Positions 54,957-63,319 of a DNA stretch of 64,000 bases are shown piece by piece; position 1 is the first letter of the stretch, and each line of letters opens with the position of its first letter. The DNA comes from an uncultured Bacteroidales bacterium (GTDB taxonomy: Bacteria > Bacteroidota > Bacteroidia > Bacteroidales > Muribaculaceae), in contig CADCFN010000001.1 in the NCBI GenBank assembly GCA_902800715.1, positions 124,001 to 188,000 of the forward strand, in the 5' to 3' direction. Both the position numbers and the translations under genes were made by a program. Below the pieces are notes generated by a model. The model did not search any database. It was not told the origin of the DNA and saw only the letters and a program-made list of their open reading frames with translations.

Positions 54957-55028
54957 GAATCGTGTGATGGGAGACTGTCAAGCATGGTTCTGTGAGAGTG
55001 GAGAGTGAAATTCCTTCCAGCTATTCGA
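54957..55028 (+). mobile_element. Group II intron domain V/VI relic
   Basis: Bases 54957-54990 form a 34-base hairpin with the size and order of domain V: GAATCGTGT, GATGG, a GAGA loop, CTGTC, and AGCATGGTTC. Domain V of active introns has AGC at positions 2-4; here it is AAT, so the catalytic triad is lost. It is followed by TGTGAGAG and a smaller hairpin ending CTATTCGA, which matches domain VI and the 3' splice site. No reverse transcriptase and no domain I were found. It now sits inside the leader of the glycan operon. Confidence 0.55.
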
Positions 55029-55125
55029 AGAAAGACTTTGGAGGGCGCATAAATAGGTTCTGCCCTCTTCACGGCAAGAAAATGAATTTATAGAATCCTT
55101 CTTTAGGATTGTTTAAAAGAACATA

Positions 55126-56205
55126 ATGAAGAAAGTCTTAATAGTCATTGACACCATGTATGGAGGTGGTGCAGAGCGAGTTGCCAGCAGGATTGCCAAT
55201 GCTTTGTCGGTCGATAATGAAGTGGTCATTTTTACTCGTTCTACGCCTGACATGTATCAGTTAGCAGAAAACATCAAGGTATTGCATTTTACATTTCCTC
55301 CACTTCTTTTTACCTTTCGCAGAAGGTGGGCGAGATTCTTAGCACGACCAATAAACCACTACTATGGGTATTGGTATCTTATCAATTTGCTTGAAGACTT
55401 AAAACGAAAGGAAAAACCTGATGTGACTTTAAGTATGATGAAAGTAGCAAGTATTATGAATGCTTTTGCAAAAGGATCAGGGCTTAAAGTATTATCAGAA
55501 AGGAACAATCCCTCCAAAAAAAGTTTTAGGTACAGACTATGGAGCAATTTATGTTTTAGAAGAGCCGACCGCGTGATATTTCAGACTGAGACCATCCGTA
55601 ACCACTACTCTTCTTCCATCAGGAAGAAGGGGGTTGTGGTGTCTAATCCTGTTCTTGTCGACTGTCAGGCAACTGGCGGCAGTAAGCGCATAGTCACAAT
55701 GGGAAGATTGAATCCGCAAAAGAATCATACCATGCTGATCAAGGCTTTTGCATTGTTCTCAAAAGAACATCCTGAACATACGCTGCACATATATGGCAAA
55801 GATAGTGGAGAAGAGAATCTAAACCCTCTGATTGAGAGTCTATCACTCACTGACAAGGTGTTCATTGAAGGCTTCAAGAATCCTGTTCATCCATTTATCG
55901 TTGATGCTGAGCAGTTTGTCCTCTCATCAGATTATGAAGGAACTCCCAATGCTCTGCTGGAGGCTCTGATGATGGGGTTTCCTTGTATTACCACGGCCTT
56001 TGAAGGCACCCGTGAACTGCTCGGTGAGGATGCACCCTGCTTGGTGACTCCTGTAGGTAATGAGGTGGCTCTTGCAGGAGCCATGGCTCGCCTGGCTGAC
56101 GACTCCGCCTTGCGGGAAACTCTTTCAACACGTGCAGTACAGTTTGCTCATGCCTTCTCAATGGAAAAGATTGTGCCGAAATGGCGTAATGTGTTATTTT
56201 CGTGA
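55126..56205 (+). CDS. GT4 family glycosyltransferase, 359 aa
   Basis: A GT-B fold enzyme: the N-terminal domain begins KKVLIVIDTMYGGGAERVASRIANAL, the C-terminal domain has VTMGRLNPQKNHTMLIKAFALF and the donor-binding E(x7)E site in SSDYEGTPNALLEALMMG. Family GT4 enzymes build exopolysaccharide or O-antigen chains from nucleotide sugars in the cytosol. First gene of the operon. A lower-GC codon use than that of the flanking genes is visible. Confidence 0.9.
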   Translation: MKKVLIVIDTMYGGGAERVASRIANALSVDNEVVIFTRSTPDMYQLAENIKVLHFTFPPLLFTFRRRWARFLARPINHYYGYWYLINLLEDLKRKEKPDVTLSMMKVASIMNAFAKGSGLKVLSERNNPSKKSFRYRLWSNLCFRRADRVIFQTETIRNHYSSSIRKKGVVVSNPVLVDCQATGGSKRIVTMGRLNPQKNHTMLIKAFALFSKEHPEHTLHIYGKDSGEENLNPLIESLSLTDKVFIEGFKNPVHPFIVDAEQFVLSSDYEGTPNALLEALMMGFPCITTAFEGTRELLGEDAPCLVTPVGNEVALAGAMARLADDSALRETLSTRAVQFAHAFSMEKIVPKWRNVLFS

Positions 56206-56245
56206 TGTGTTATAATTAATGAACATCATTATAAAATCTACGAAA

Positions 56246-56380
56246 ATGAAAATCATAGATATACATAAGATTGAAAAACCGCATTGGAAAAAGATGGGTG
56301 TGTTGTTCACCATACTCTGGATGGTTACGTCCTTATGTAAATGTAATTATTTTAAACAAATTGTACGTTTTAGAACATGA
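56246..56380 (+). CDS. 44-residue membrane peptide overlapping the next start
   Basis: The frame reads MKIIDIHKIEKPHWKKMG, then a hydrophobic helix (VLFTILWMVTSL), then a basic tail. Its stop TGA shares four bases with the ATG of the next gene (ATGA at 56377-56380), which is a mark of translational coupling. There is no known match. It might be a true small membrane peptide or the start of a lost polymerase or flippase. Confidence 0.5.
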   Translation: MKIIDIHKIEKPHWKKMGVLFTILWMVTSLCKCNYFKQIVRFRT

Positions 56381-58014
56381 GTTCTATAAACTTTGACATA
56401 TCAGGGTGGGAGCATGTCTTACTCGGCAAGCCAGATATGCTCAAATTGGCTGATGGGCTGGATAGTTTTTTGTTTTATTATCGTAGAATCGATCCTAAGA
56501 TAGAGAATTTTGTACTGAGCGCCACCTTAGAAGTTGTGGATGCATCTGGTGCCGATTTCCAGACTGGATACGGACTCATGGTTGTTGATACTATAGCATG
56601 TCCCTCGCCTGATAACCGCTCCCGCAACCATGCCCTTTTAGGGCGATTCCGTACCATTGAAGGACTTAACTATGGAATTGGTCTTCGCGTTGTGGGTGGA
56701 TATACAAATTCTGAAGCTGCTTGGCAGCGAGGTAGACGGCATTTGGATCCTTCACGTTTGTTCAACACTCAGTGCCTTGTGGATGAGATTCGTAATGGTG
56801 ATTGTCACCAATTCAGACTGGCTAAGACAGATGATGGATTGGAGGCATCGCTTATCACAGATGCCGAGACGGAAAGCATTCGCTTCCCTGGATGCGATTT
56901 CTTGTTGAAACAGGATCAAAAGTCCATCTATGTGGGATTTGCTTTAGCAGGAGATATCGAATTAAACATTACAGACATTCACTTTGAGACGTTGCCTGGA
57001 AAGCTGAGCCATACACCAGAAGAGGCGATTGGGCACTTCTTTCCTGACTATCCCTTCAGCAGAAATAGTTTCAATGGAATAGAACGATTTGAGAGTAAAT
57101 CATCCCAAAGCGTACGGATTACACCTGATGACGGCCCTGGAAAACTGGCTTCGGCAATACTCAGCGCTGATGCTGGCTGCGAAATCATTTTGGCAGACGG
57201 GGTTTATGGCAGAGGACCATACTACATACCGAAGACTTGTTCTGGCACTCACCAACATCCAGTCGTACTAAGGGCAGAGCATCCAGGGAAGGCAGTCTTT
57301 GACGGCTCAGATATTGACACCCACTTGCCGCTCATGGTTCTAAGAGCGGATTATTGGATACTGGATGGTCTTGTGTTCCGTGAAGCTCCGTCTTCTGGAC
57401 TGATAGTCTGCGGCTCACATAACATAGTGCGTCAATGTGAGGCATACGGAAATGGGGACACAGGAATCCTGATAATCGCTTTCCCCAATAGTGCTAGGGG
57501 GGATTGGCCTTCTTGCAATACCGTCGATAGGAGTGTATCCCACGACAATTGCGATAGTGCTCGGAAAAATGCAGACGGTTTTGGGGCTAAACTCTCAGTA
57601 GGGGAAGGTAACGTGTTTTGCTCATGTAAAGCCTATCACAATATTGATGATGGCTTTGATCTCTATACTAAGGATATTATCGGTCCCATCAGCCCTGTCT
57701 CTTTTATCAACTGCGAGGCTTGGAACAACGGATGGCTATCTGGAGAGGCTATACCCAAAAGCGGTAAACGTTCAGGTAGCGGATTTAAATTAGGAGGAGA
57801 GAATCTGGAGGTTGCTCATGTTCTTAAGAACTGTATTGCTCACCATAATGCCCGCAAGGGATTTAATAAAAACTCCAATCCAGCTCCCGTTTTGAAAGGA
57901 TGTCGCGAATGGGATAATCTTTTCGATGGCAATCGTAAGCACGGCATTTTGCTCAGTTCTTTATTCAGACCATTTGTCTGGGTTTCGTCTTTGATGAGGA
58001 AATTCTTTAGATAA
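56377..58014 (+). CDS. PL9-like right-handed beta-helix protein of the glycan cluster, 545 aa
   Basis: From about residue 240 the chain is a parallel beta-helix with the blocks KNADGFGAKLSVGEGNVF, YHNIDDGFDLYTK, GSGFKLGGEN and ARKGFNKNSNPAP, the layout of PL9-family pectate lyases and related epimerase-like folds. The first 240 residues form an unassigned beta-rich domain. Unlike PL9 enzymes it has no signal peptide, and it ends in a hydrophobic, basic segment (LLSSLFRPFVWVSSLMRKFFR) that could lie on the membrane. Within a glycan synthesis operon it may modify or cut a nascent polymer. The catalytic calcium-binding residues cannot be verified by eye. Confidence 0.72.
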   Translation: MSSINFDISGWEHVLLGKPDMLKLADGLDSFLFYYRRIDPKIENFVLSATLEVVDASGADFQTGYGLMVVDTIACPSPDNRSRNHALLGRFRTIEGLNYGIGLRVVGGYTNSEAAWQRGRRHLDPSRLFNTQCLVDEIRNGDCHQFRLAKTDDGLEASLITDAETESIRFPGCDFLLKQDQKSIYVGFALAGDIELNITDIHFETLPGKLSHTPEEAIGHFFPDYPFSRNSFNGIERFESKSSQSVRITPDDGPGKLASAILSADAGCEIILADGVYGRGPYYIPKTCSGTHQHPVVLRAEHPGKAVFDGSDIDTHLPLMVLRADYWILDGLVFREAPSSGLIVCGSHNIVRQCEAYGNGDTGILIIAFPNSARGDWPSCNTVDRSVSHDNCDSARKNADGFGAKLSVGEGNVFCSCKAYHNIDDGFDLYTKDIIGPISPVSFINCEAWNNGWLSGEAIPKSGKRSGSGFKLGGENLEVAHVLKNCIAHHNARKGFNKNSNPAPVLKGCREWDNLFDGNRKHGILLSSLFRPFVWVSSLMRKFFR

Positions 58015-58085
58015 TCTATAGAGCACAATATGGAAATAATATTAAATTACTAATACTATCAAGAATTAATATATAATGATGGACT

Positions 58086-58694
58086 ATGATTCGAACGAAA
58101 GATGATCTTATTTTTTATCTCGAAAAAGACAGAGAGGCATTAAAAAGACCTGCAAGAAAAAGATTCGCAGGGTCTTTCAAAGATATTGTAAAACGAGCAC
58201 TAGATCCCGACGAGATATGGCGTTTTGAACGTGTCTTGAGATATACAGAATATTACTCCAGAAATTTTGGGGGAATTAACAGATTTCTGTACTGGTGGTA
58301 TTATTTTAAATATAAACGTCTTTCTCTAAAACTAGGATTCTCGATACCACTCGATGTGTTTGGACCGGGGTTGTCTATTGCTCATTATGGAACAATTCTG
58401 GTAAATCCCAAAGCACGTGTTGGTAAGAATTGTAGATTACATGCTTGTGTTAATATTGGTGAAAGTAAGGGCAAAGTTCCACAAATAGGGGATAACTGCT
58501 ATATAGGTCCTGGGGGGATTATGTATGGAGACGCAAGAATAGCTAATAATATTACAATTGGAGCAAATTCTGTAGTTAACCGTAGTTTTGAGAAGGAAGG
58601 AGTCGTTATCGCAGGTAGCCCTGCTAAAATAATTAGAGAAGATAGCTCGCCTTGGGTAACGTGGCTTTTACCCAAAATAGGCGAGAACCAGTGA
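58086..58694 (+). CDS. Serine acetyltransferase-like hexapeptide-repeat protein, 202 aa
   Basis: An N-terminal helical part is followed by a left-handed beta-helix with hexapeptide repeats (FGPGLSIAHYGTILVNPKARVGKNCRLHACVNIG, IGDNCYIGPGGIMYGDARIANNITIGANSVV). This resembles CysE-type and polysaccharide O-acetyltransferases. In a glycan cluster the second role is more likely than cysteine synthesis. It is 71 bases from the previous gene. Confidence 0.82.
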   Translation: MIRTKDDLIFYLEKDREALKRPARKRFAGSFKDIVKRALDPDEIWRFERVLRYTEYYSRNFGGINRFLYWWYYFKYKRLSLKLGFSIPLDVFGPGLSIAHYGTILVNPKARVGKNCRLHACVNIGESKGKVPQIGDNCYIGPGGIMYGDARIANNITIGANSVVNRSFEKEGVVIAGSPAKIIREDSSPWVTWLLPKIGENQ

Positions 58695-58762
58695 GGCGAG
58701 TCCTAATGAGAAAATACAGATTTCAAACCAAAACTAAAAAGTATATATAAAACTTGCCTGTT

Positions 58763-59821
58763 ATGAAGTGTTTAGTTACAGGAGCAGCTGGCTTTATAGG
58801 CTTTCATCTTGTTAAGCGGCTATTAGAAGATGGTAATGCTGTTGTAGGTATAGATAACCTAAACAATTTCTATGATGTAAACCTGAAATTGGGAAGACTC
58901 TCTGAATTGGGGATTACCTATTCTGAGGGCATAAAAGGTGCTATGTGTAGCATCAAGTACCCTCTATTTACATTTAGGAAAATCGACCTGCAAGATCGTG
59001 ATTCCTTGAATGAACTATTTGCTCAAGAGAAGTTTGAAATAGTTGTTAATTTGGCGGCACAAGCGGGTGTGCGATATTCTATCGATCACCCCTATGAATA
59101 CGTGAATAACAATATCACAGGTTTCCTGAATGTGTTGGAGTGTTGTCGGCATTATCCTGTGAAACACTTGGTATATGCGTCTTCAAGCAGTGTGTATGGT
59201 GGCAATACAAAGGTTCCATTCTCTGAGGATGACAGGGTGGATAATCCAGTGAGTCTATATGCTGTTTCCAAGAAGTCTAACGAGCTGATGGCTCAAGTTT
59301 ACAGTCATCTCTTTGACATACCCACAACAGGTTTGCGATTCTTTACGGTATATGGTCCTTGGGGCCGGCCAGATATGGCTTATTTCTCTTTTGCCGAAAA
59401 CATGACGAGGGGGGAGAAAATAAGGCTTTATAATGAAGGGAAACACCTAAGAGACTTTACTTATATAGATGATGTGATAGAGGGTATCTGCAAGGTGCTG
59501 AAGAGAGTGCCTGATCATCCGATAGTGTATAACATTGGGAACAATCATCCTGAAGAGTTGCTTGATTTCGTAAAAACCCTTCAGGAAGAGTTGGTGAATG
59601 CCAAACTTCTCCCCGAAGACTATGATTTTGCGGCTCATTGCGAACTTCTTCCAATGCAACCGGGTGATGTGCCAATGACGTATGCCGACACATCCAAGTT
59701 GGAGACCGATGTGGGCTATAAGCCTTCTACATCATTGAGGGATGGTTTGCGTTATTTCGTGGAATGGTACGCTGCCGAGATATCTCATAATTGCCCGATA
59801 TCTAGCAACATTAAATTTTAA
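58763..59821 (+). CDS. NAD-dependent sugar epimerase, UDP-glucuronate 4-epimerase-like, 352 aa
   Basis: The ATG at 58763 is chosen over a TTG three codons earlier. The Rossmann glycine motif is GAAGFIGFHL, and the catalytic SSSVYGG and YAVSKKSNEL (Tyr and Lys) are present. The early NNFYDVNLKLGRLSEL block and the insertion VNLAAQAGVRYSIDHPYEYVNNN are typical of UDP-GlcA 4-epimerases (Cap1J/WbpP-like), which supply UDP-galacturonate for capsule or exopolysaccharide. The assignment to the exact sugar is inferred. Confidence 0.88.
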   Translation: MKCLVTGAAGFIGFHLVKRLLEDGNAVVGIDNLNNFYDVNLKLGRLSELGITYSEGIKGAMCSIKYPLFTFRKIDLQDRDSLNELFAQEKFEIVVNLAAQAGVRYSIDHPYEYVNNNITGFLNVLECCRHYPVKHLVYASSSSVYGGNTKVPFSEDDRVDNPVSLYAVSKKSNELMAQVYSHLFDIPTTGLRFFTVYGPWGRPDMAYFSFAENMTRGEKIRLYNEGKHLRDFTYIDDVIEGICKVLKRVPDHPIVYNIGNNHPEELLDFVKTLQEELVNAKLLPEDYDFAAHCELLPMQPGDVPMTYADTSKLETDVGYKPSTSLRDGLRYFVEWYAAEISHNCPISSNIKF

Positions 59822-59841
59822 CTAACATTGTTTTATACAAA

Positions 59842-60951
59842 ATGAGATTTGTCTTTCATTTATTAAGCCCAAATACTTTAGGTGGTGTTGAACGCTCTAT
59901 TATCACTCGTTGCAATTTTTTAGTGAATCATGGCCATGAGGTGTATATCCTGTGTAAGGAGTATTCCGATCCAAAGGGTTTCAGTGTAGCTCCAATTGAT
60001 TCACGGGTGAATGTAGTGGACTACATCGATTTGATGCATCATGAGAAGCCTGGCTTTAGTTATACACTCAAATGGCTTCTGGACAAGTTGAAGTATTTAT
60101 ATGTGATAGACCGGTTTATTAATCGCATAAAGCCAGACTTTATTATAACACGCCATGTTCTTAGCTTATATGAATTTTTCTATCTGCCTCACCATGGGGC
60201 GAAGTTTATCGCAGAATGGTCAACTACTATTGATACAAAAGAAGTACCATATGAGTTCAACCATAATTTGTGGTTCAAGTGGCTATCATGGAATGTAGAT
60301 AGATACTTGTTTTTGACAAAATATGACCAACAAACATTTCCCGGTCCCAAGAATAAGGCAGTGCTTATCCCTACGGCAGTTGCTCTCTCAGAAGACTGTT
60401 CTCCTTTAACCAGCAAGGTTGTTATATCGACAGGTCGTTTACATCCTATTAAGAACTATCATGCATTGATTGCAGCTTGGAGCCAAGTTGCTTCACGGCA
60501 TCCTGACTGGCAATTACATATATATGGAGAGGGGGAACTACAAGATGAATTATTGAAACAAATAAAGGAGCTTAGACTAGAAGGTAAAGTCATTCTCAAA
60601 GGAAGAACTGATGACGTACATTCTGTATTGCTTGATGCGAGTATCTTTGCACTAGCATCTAAGGGAGAAGGCTTTTCAAATAGTATTTTGGAAGCTATTG
60701 CACATGGATTACCGATTGTGGTCACCGAGATGCATTGTACGCATGACCTTATGGAGGGATTCGAAATAGGGTATAAAGTACCTCAAGATGACATTTCACA
60801 ACTGGCTGCTGGTATTAATTCTCTCATAGAGGACGAATCATTACGACGACAAATGGGAGCAAATGCTCGCCGCAGAAGTCTCGATTATTCTTGTGAGAAT
60901 GTTTTTTCTCAGCATTTGGCACTTTATCGCCAGCTGTTGTCAAAGAAATAG
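59842..60951 (+). CDS. GT4 family glycosyltransferase, 369 aa
   Basis: The start MRFVFHLLSPNTLGGVERSIITRCNFLVNHGHEVYILC and the C-terminal VVISTGRLHPIKNYHALIAAWSQVASRHPDWQLHIYGEGELQDELL and SKGEGFSNSILEAIAHGLPIVVTE mark a GT4 glycosyltransferase with an intact E(x7)E donor site. It is the last intact gene of the operon, 20 bases from the epimerase. It is similar in plan but not in sequence to the GT4 at 55126. Confidence 0.9.
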   Translation: MRFVFHLLSPNTLGGVERSIITRCNFLVNHGHEVYILCKEYSDPKGFSVAPIDSRVNVVDYIDLMHHEKPGFSYTLKWLLDKLKYLYVIDRFINRIKPDFIITRHVLSLYEFFYLPHHGAKFIAEWSTTIDTKEVPYEFNHNLWFKWLSWNVDRYLFLTKYDQQTFPGPKNKAVLIPTAVALSEDCSPLTSKVVISTGRLHPIKNYHALIAAWSQVASRHPDWQLHIYGEGELQDELLKQIKELRLEGKVILKGRTDDVHSVLLDASIFALASKGEGFSNSILEAIAHGLPIVVTEMHCTHDLMEGFEIGYKVPQDDISQLAAGINSLIEDESLRRQMGANARRRSLDYSCENVFSQHLALYRQLLSKK

Positions 60952-61597
60952 TTGCGAATTGGTGACTTGCTCCAAATCAAGGTCTGATGGAGCCTATAAA
61001 CGTATTGAATAGAGTCATTAAGTATGAAGAATGGAGCCTATAATTCAGCCATTTGTAACTTAACAGCACTGTTGGATACTATAGGATTCCCACCTGCAGT
61101 ACAACCGTATTCTTAAGTGACATAAAAGAATGATGATGTCTTAATGAATTGCATGTGGGTGTGATACATGTCAGTCATTTTTCAGTCATACCATCCTATA
61201 CCTCTGTTTCTTAAAACCGTACACTTTAGATACTATTCATCGTATTCTTTTGCAAGCTAATTGAGCCACACCATAATGGAATCATTAGATGTTGTCTTAA
61301 TATCGACTGCCTACATTTGGGGTTTAAGCAAATAGACAAATAATACCTGCCTGTTTTCACTATTAACAGAAACTACTAATCGACAATGGCGATTTTCAAG
61401 GGTTGGCTAACTTGGGGATCTTGTGATTCTAGGTATCGTTGCTCCAATACTCACTGAATCCATACAACTACGTCCTGCTTCTGATTATGCGTTGATTGTT
61501 ACCGAATCTCAACACAGCTGGAACTCTAGTCAATCGCTAGAATTCTTTTAATAAACATAAAACCACTTGAAAAACATTTGATTTTAGGGATAAAAAA
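60952..61597. other. Decayed gene-free stretch, 646 bases
   Basis: No long frame exists in any direction. Short frames such as MKNGAYNSAICNLTALLD (from 61024) and IVAPILTESIQLRP (from about 61436) read like scraps of coding sequence with stops in between, and AT content is high. I cannot name a source. It may be the remains of the rest of the island, including its integrase. Confidence 0.5.
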
Positions 61598-61619
61598 ATG
61601 ACGGGCAATTACCCGTCAT
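61598..61619 (-). terminator. Rho-independent terminator of tRNA-Lys
   Basis: On the minus strand an 8-base stem (ATGACGGG at 61598-61605 with its complement at 61612-61619) and six-base loop are followed by TTTTTTTA. It starts three bases past the tRNA 3' end and lies on the island side of the repeat. Confidence 0.8.
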
Positions 61620-61620
61620 C

Positions 61621-61646
61621 GTGATTCGCGTGGGGCTCGAACCCAC
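61621..61646 (-). other. Attachment site, right: tRNA-Lys 3' end
   Basis: These 26 bases include the T arm, 3' acceptor strand and discriminator of tRNA-Lys and are identical to 53893-53918. Integrated elements commonly use a tRNA 3' end as attachment site and rebuild the gene on insertion. Confidence 0.78.
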
Positions 61647-61694
61647 GACCCCATCCTTAAAAGGGATGTGCTCTACCTGCTGAGCTAGCGAATC
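61622..61694 (-). tRNA. tRNA-Lys (anticodon TTT)
   Basis: Read on the minus strand, 73 bases: acceptor GATTCGC/GCGAATC, D arm GCTC/GAGC, anticodon stem CATCC/GGATG with loop CTTTTAA, T arm GTGGG TTCGAGC CCCAC, and discriminator A. No CCA is encoded. It reads AAA and AAG. Confidence 0.97.
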
Positions 61695-61838
61695 TCCCAA
61701 AAAGCGGTGCAAAGGTACTGCCTTTTTCTTTACCCGCCAAATATTTTGGCTGTTTTTTACTTTTCCGCTTTGAATTAGGACCTTAAGGCCCCTTAAGGAC
61801 CATAGGGGGATTTAGGGGCCTTGAAGTCGTTTTGGTCT

Positions 61839-63056
61839 TTACTGGGCGACAATCTTGCAGATTTCGATGATGGTCATCATAGCCTTCTCCATCGAGGGGA
61901 TGGGCACATACTCGAAGCGTCCGTGCATGTTCATGCCGCCGGCGAAGATGTTGGGGCAAGGCAGGTTCTTGAACGAGAGCTGGGCGCCGTCCGTACCGCC
62001 GCGGATGGGCTGCACCTTGGGCGTAACACCGGCGTTCTCCATGGCCTGCTTAGCGATGTCGATGATGTTCATCACGGGTTCAATCTTCTCGCGCATGTTG
62101 TAGTACTGGTCCTTAATCTCGCAGGTCGCGCAATCGGGGAACTCGGCATTGATTTTGTTGCACAGGTGCTCAATCTCGCGCTTGCGGCTCTCAAAGCGGG
62201 CGCGGTCGTGGTCACGGATGATATAGTTCAATGTGGTCTGCTCGACACCGCCTTCCATGCGGATGAGGTGATAGAAACCCTCATAGCCCTCGGTGTGCTC
62301 GGGAGTCTCCCAACGCGGCAGCATCATGGCAAACTGCATAGCGACACGCATTGAGTTAATCATTTTGTGCTTTGCGGCTCCAGGGTGTACGTTCAGGCCC
62401 TTGAAGGTAATCTTGGCGCTAGCGGCATTGAAGTTTTCAAACTCCAGCTCACCTACGGCACCACCGTCCATCGTATACGCCCAGTCGCAGCCGAATTTCT
62501 CCACATCGAAGTGGTGGGCGCCTAAGCCGATTTCCTCGTCGGGGTTGAAGCCCACGCGGATGTTGCCGTGCTTCACCTCGGGGTGTTCCTGCAGCCACTC
62601 GACAGCGCTCAGGATTTCGGCGATACCGGCTTTGTCGTCGGCACCGAGCAGGGTGTCACCGCTGGTAACGATGAATTCCTGGCCCTTGTAGTCGTTCATC
62701 TCGGGGAACTGAACGGGGTCGAGCACGATGCGGGGCTCCTCGCTCAGGACGATGGGCTCGCCCTCATACTTAACGATGCGGGGCTTCACGTCGTGGCCGC
62801 TCATGTCGGGGGCGGTGTCCATGTGGGCAATAAAGCCGACGGTGGGCACGGGCTTGTCGGTGTTGGCGGGCAAGGTGGCAAACAGGTAGCCGTTGTCATC
62901 GAGCGAGATGTCGCTCAAACCCATGGCATGCAATTCACGCTCCAGTTCCTTGGCAAACACCATCTGGCCCGGTGTGGAGGGAGTCAAGTTGGTGAGTTCG
63001 TCACTCTGGGTGTCGAACTTCACATACTTCAAAAATCTGTCAACTAATTTTGTCAT
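61839..63056 (-). CDS. pepT: Peptidase T (tripeptidase), 405 aa
   Basis: M20-family aminopeptidase. The metal-binding residues are visible: HMDTAPD (first zinc and catalytic Asp), [10 protein letters not shown] (bridging Asp), [14 protein letters not shown] (catalytic Glu) and, at the end, [13 protein letters not shown]. The C-terminal [25 protein letters not shown] is typical of PepT. It removes the N-terminal residue of tripeptides, complementing the two peptide importers in the window. It has its own promoter. Confidence 0.96.
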   Translation of the reverse strand: MTKLVDRFLKYVKFDTQSDELTNLTPSTPGQMVFAKELERELHAMGLSDISLDDNGYLFATLPANTDKPVPTVGFIAHMDTAPDMSGHDVKPRIVKYEGEPIVLSEEPRIVLDPVQFPEMNDYKGQEFIVTSGDTLLGADDKAGIAEILSAVEWLQEHPEVKHGNIRVGFNPDEEIGLGAHHFDVEKFGCDWAYTMDGGAVGELEFENFNAASAKITFKGLNVHPGAAKHKMINSMRVAMQFAMMLPRWETPEHTEGYEGFYHLIRMEGGVEQTTLNYIIRDHDRARFESRKREIEHLCNKINAEFPDCATCEIKDQYYNMREKIEPVMNIIDIAKQAMENAGVTPKVQPIRGGTDGAQLSFKNLPCPNIFAGGMNMHGRFEYVPIPSMEKAMMTIIEICKIVAQ

Positions 63057-63093
63057 AGTGATATTGTCTTGTTAATGGTTATTATCCAATCGG

Positions 63094-63101
63094 CAAAGAT
63101 A
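63094..63101 (-). promoter_or_regulatory. -7 box for pepT
   Basis: On the minus strand TATCTTTG, 38 bases before the ATG. Confidence 0.6.
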
Positions 63102-63228
63102 CAAAAAAGACTTTAGACTAAGGAACATAGACCTTAGTTTTTCTTTTATGACTGCTTGTTCACTATACGGACCTTACAATAAACGAGGGGCGGAAGTGTT
63201 AAAAAAGCGTTAAATTCGAGAGAAAATA

Positions 63229-63259
63229 TTGACAAATCAAAAACACAAATATATCTTTG
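63229..63259 (+). promoter_or_regulatory. Promoter for the SPFH gene
   Basis: TTG (63229-63231), a 20-base spacer and TATCTTTG (63252-63259), 60 bases upstream of the ATG at 63320. Confidence 0.7.
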
Positions 63260-63319
63260 CGATATCAAAATGATATCACTTTAAAACAACGAATACTAAC
63301 TTTTAAATATTTATCTATT

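Larger units (their letters stand above)
53893..61646. mobile_element. Putative tRNA-Lys-integrated genomic island carrying exopolysaccharide genes
   Basis: Two exact 26-base direct repeats mark the ends; the right one is the 3' end of an intact tRNA-Lys gene. The block between them is 7.7 kb, visibly richer in A/T than its neighbours, contains relics of an IS and a group II intron, and carries a glycan cluster. No integrase or excision gene was found, so the element can no longer move by itself or was integrated by another element's enzyme. Confidence 0.72.

Noticed and set aside
53893-61646. A gene for an integrase or relaxase in the island
   Set aside because: No frame in the block carries tyrosine or serine recombinase motifs, so the island is described without one.
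61770-61835. CCTTAAGG palindromes before pepT's end
   Set aside because: Two short palindromes close together, not a longer inverted repeat and without other copies seen here; likely part of the pepT 3' end.
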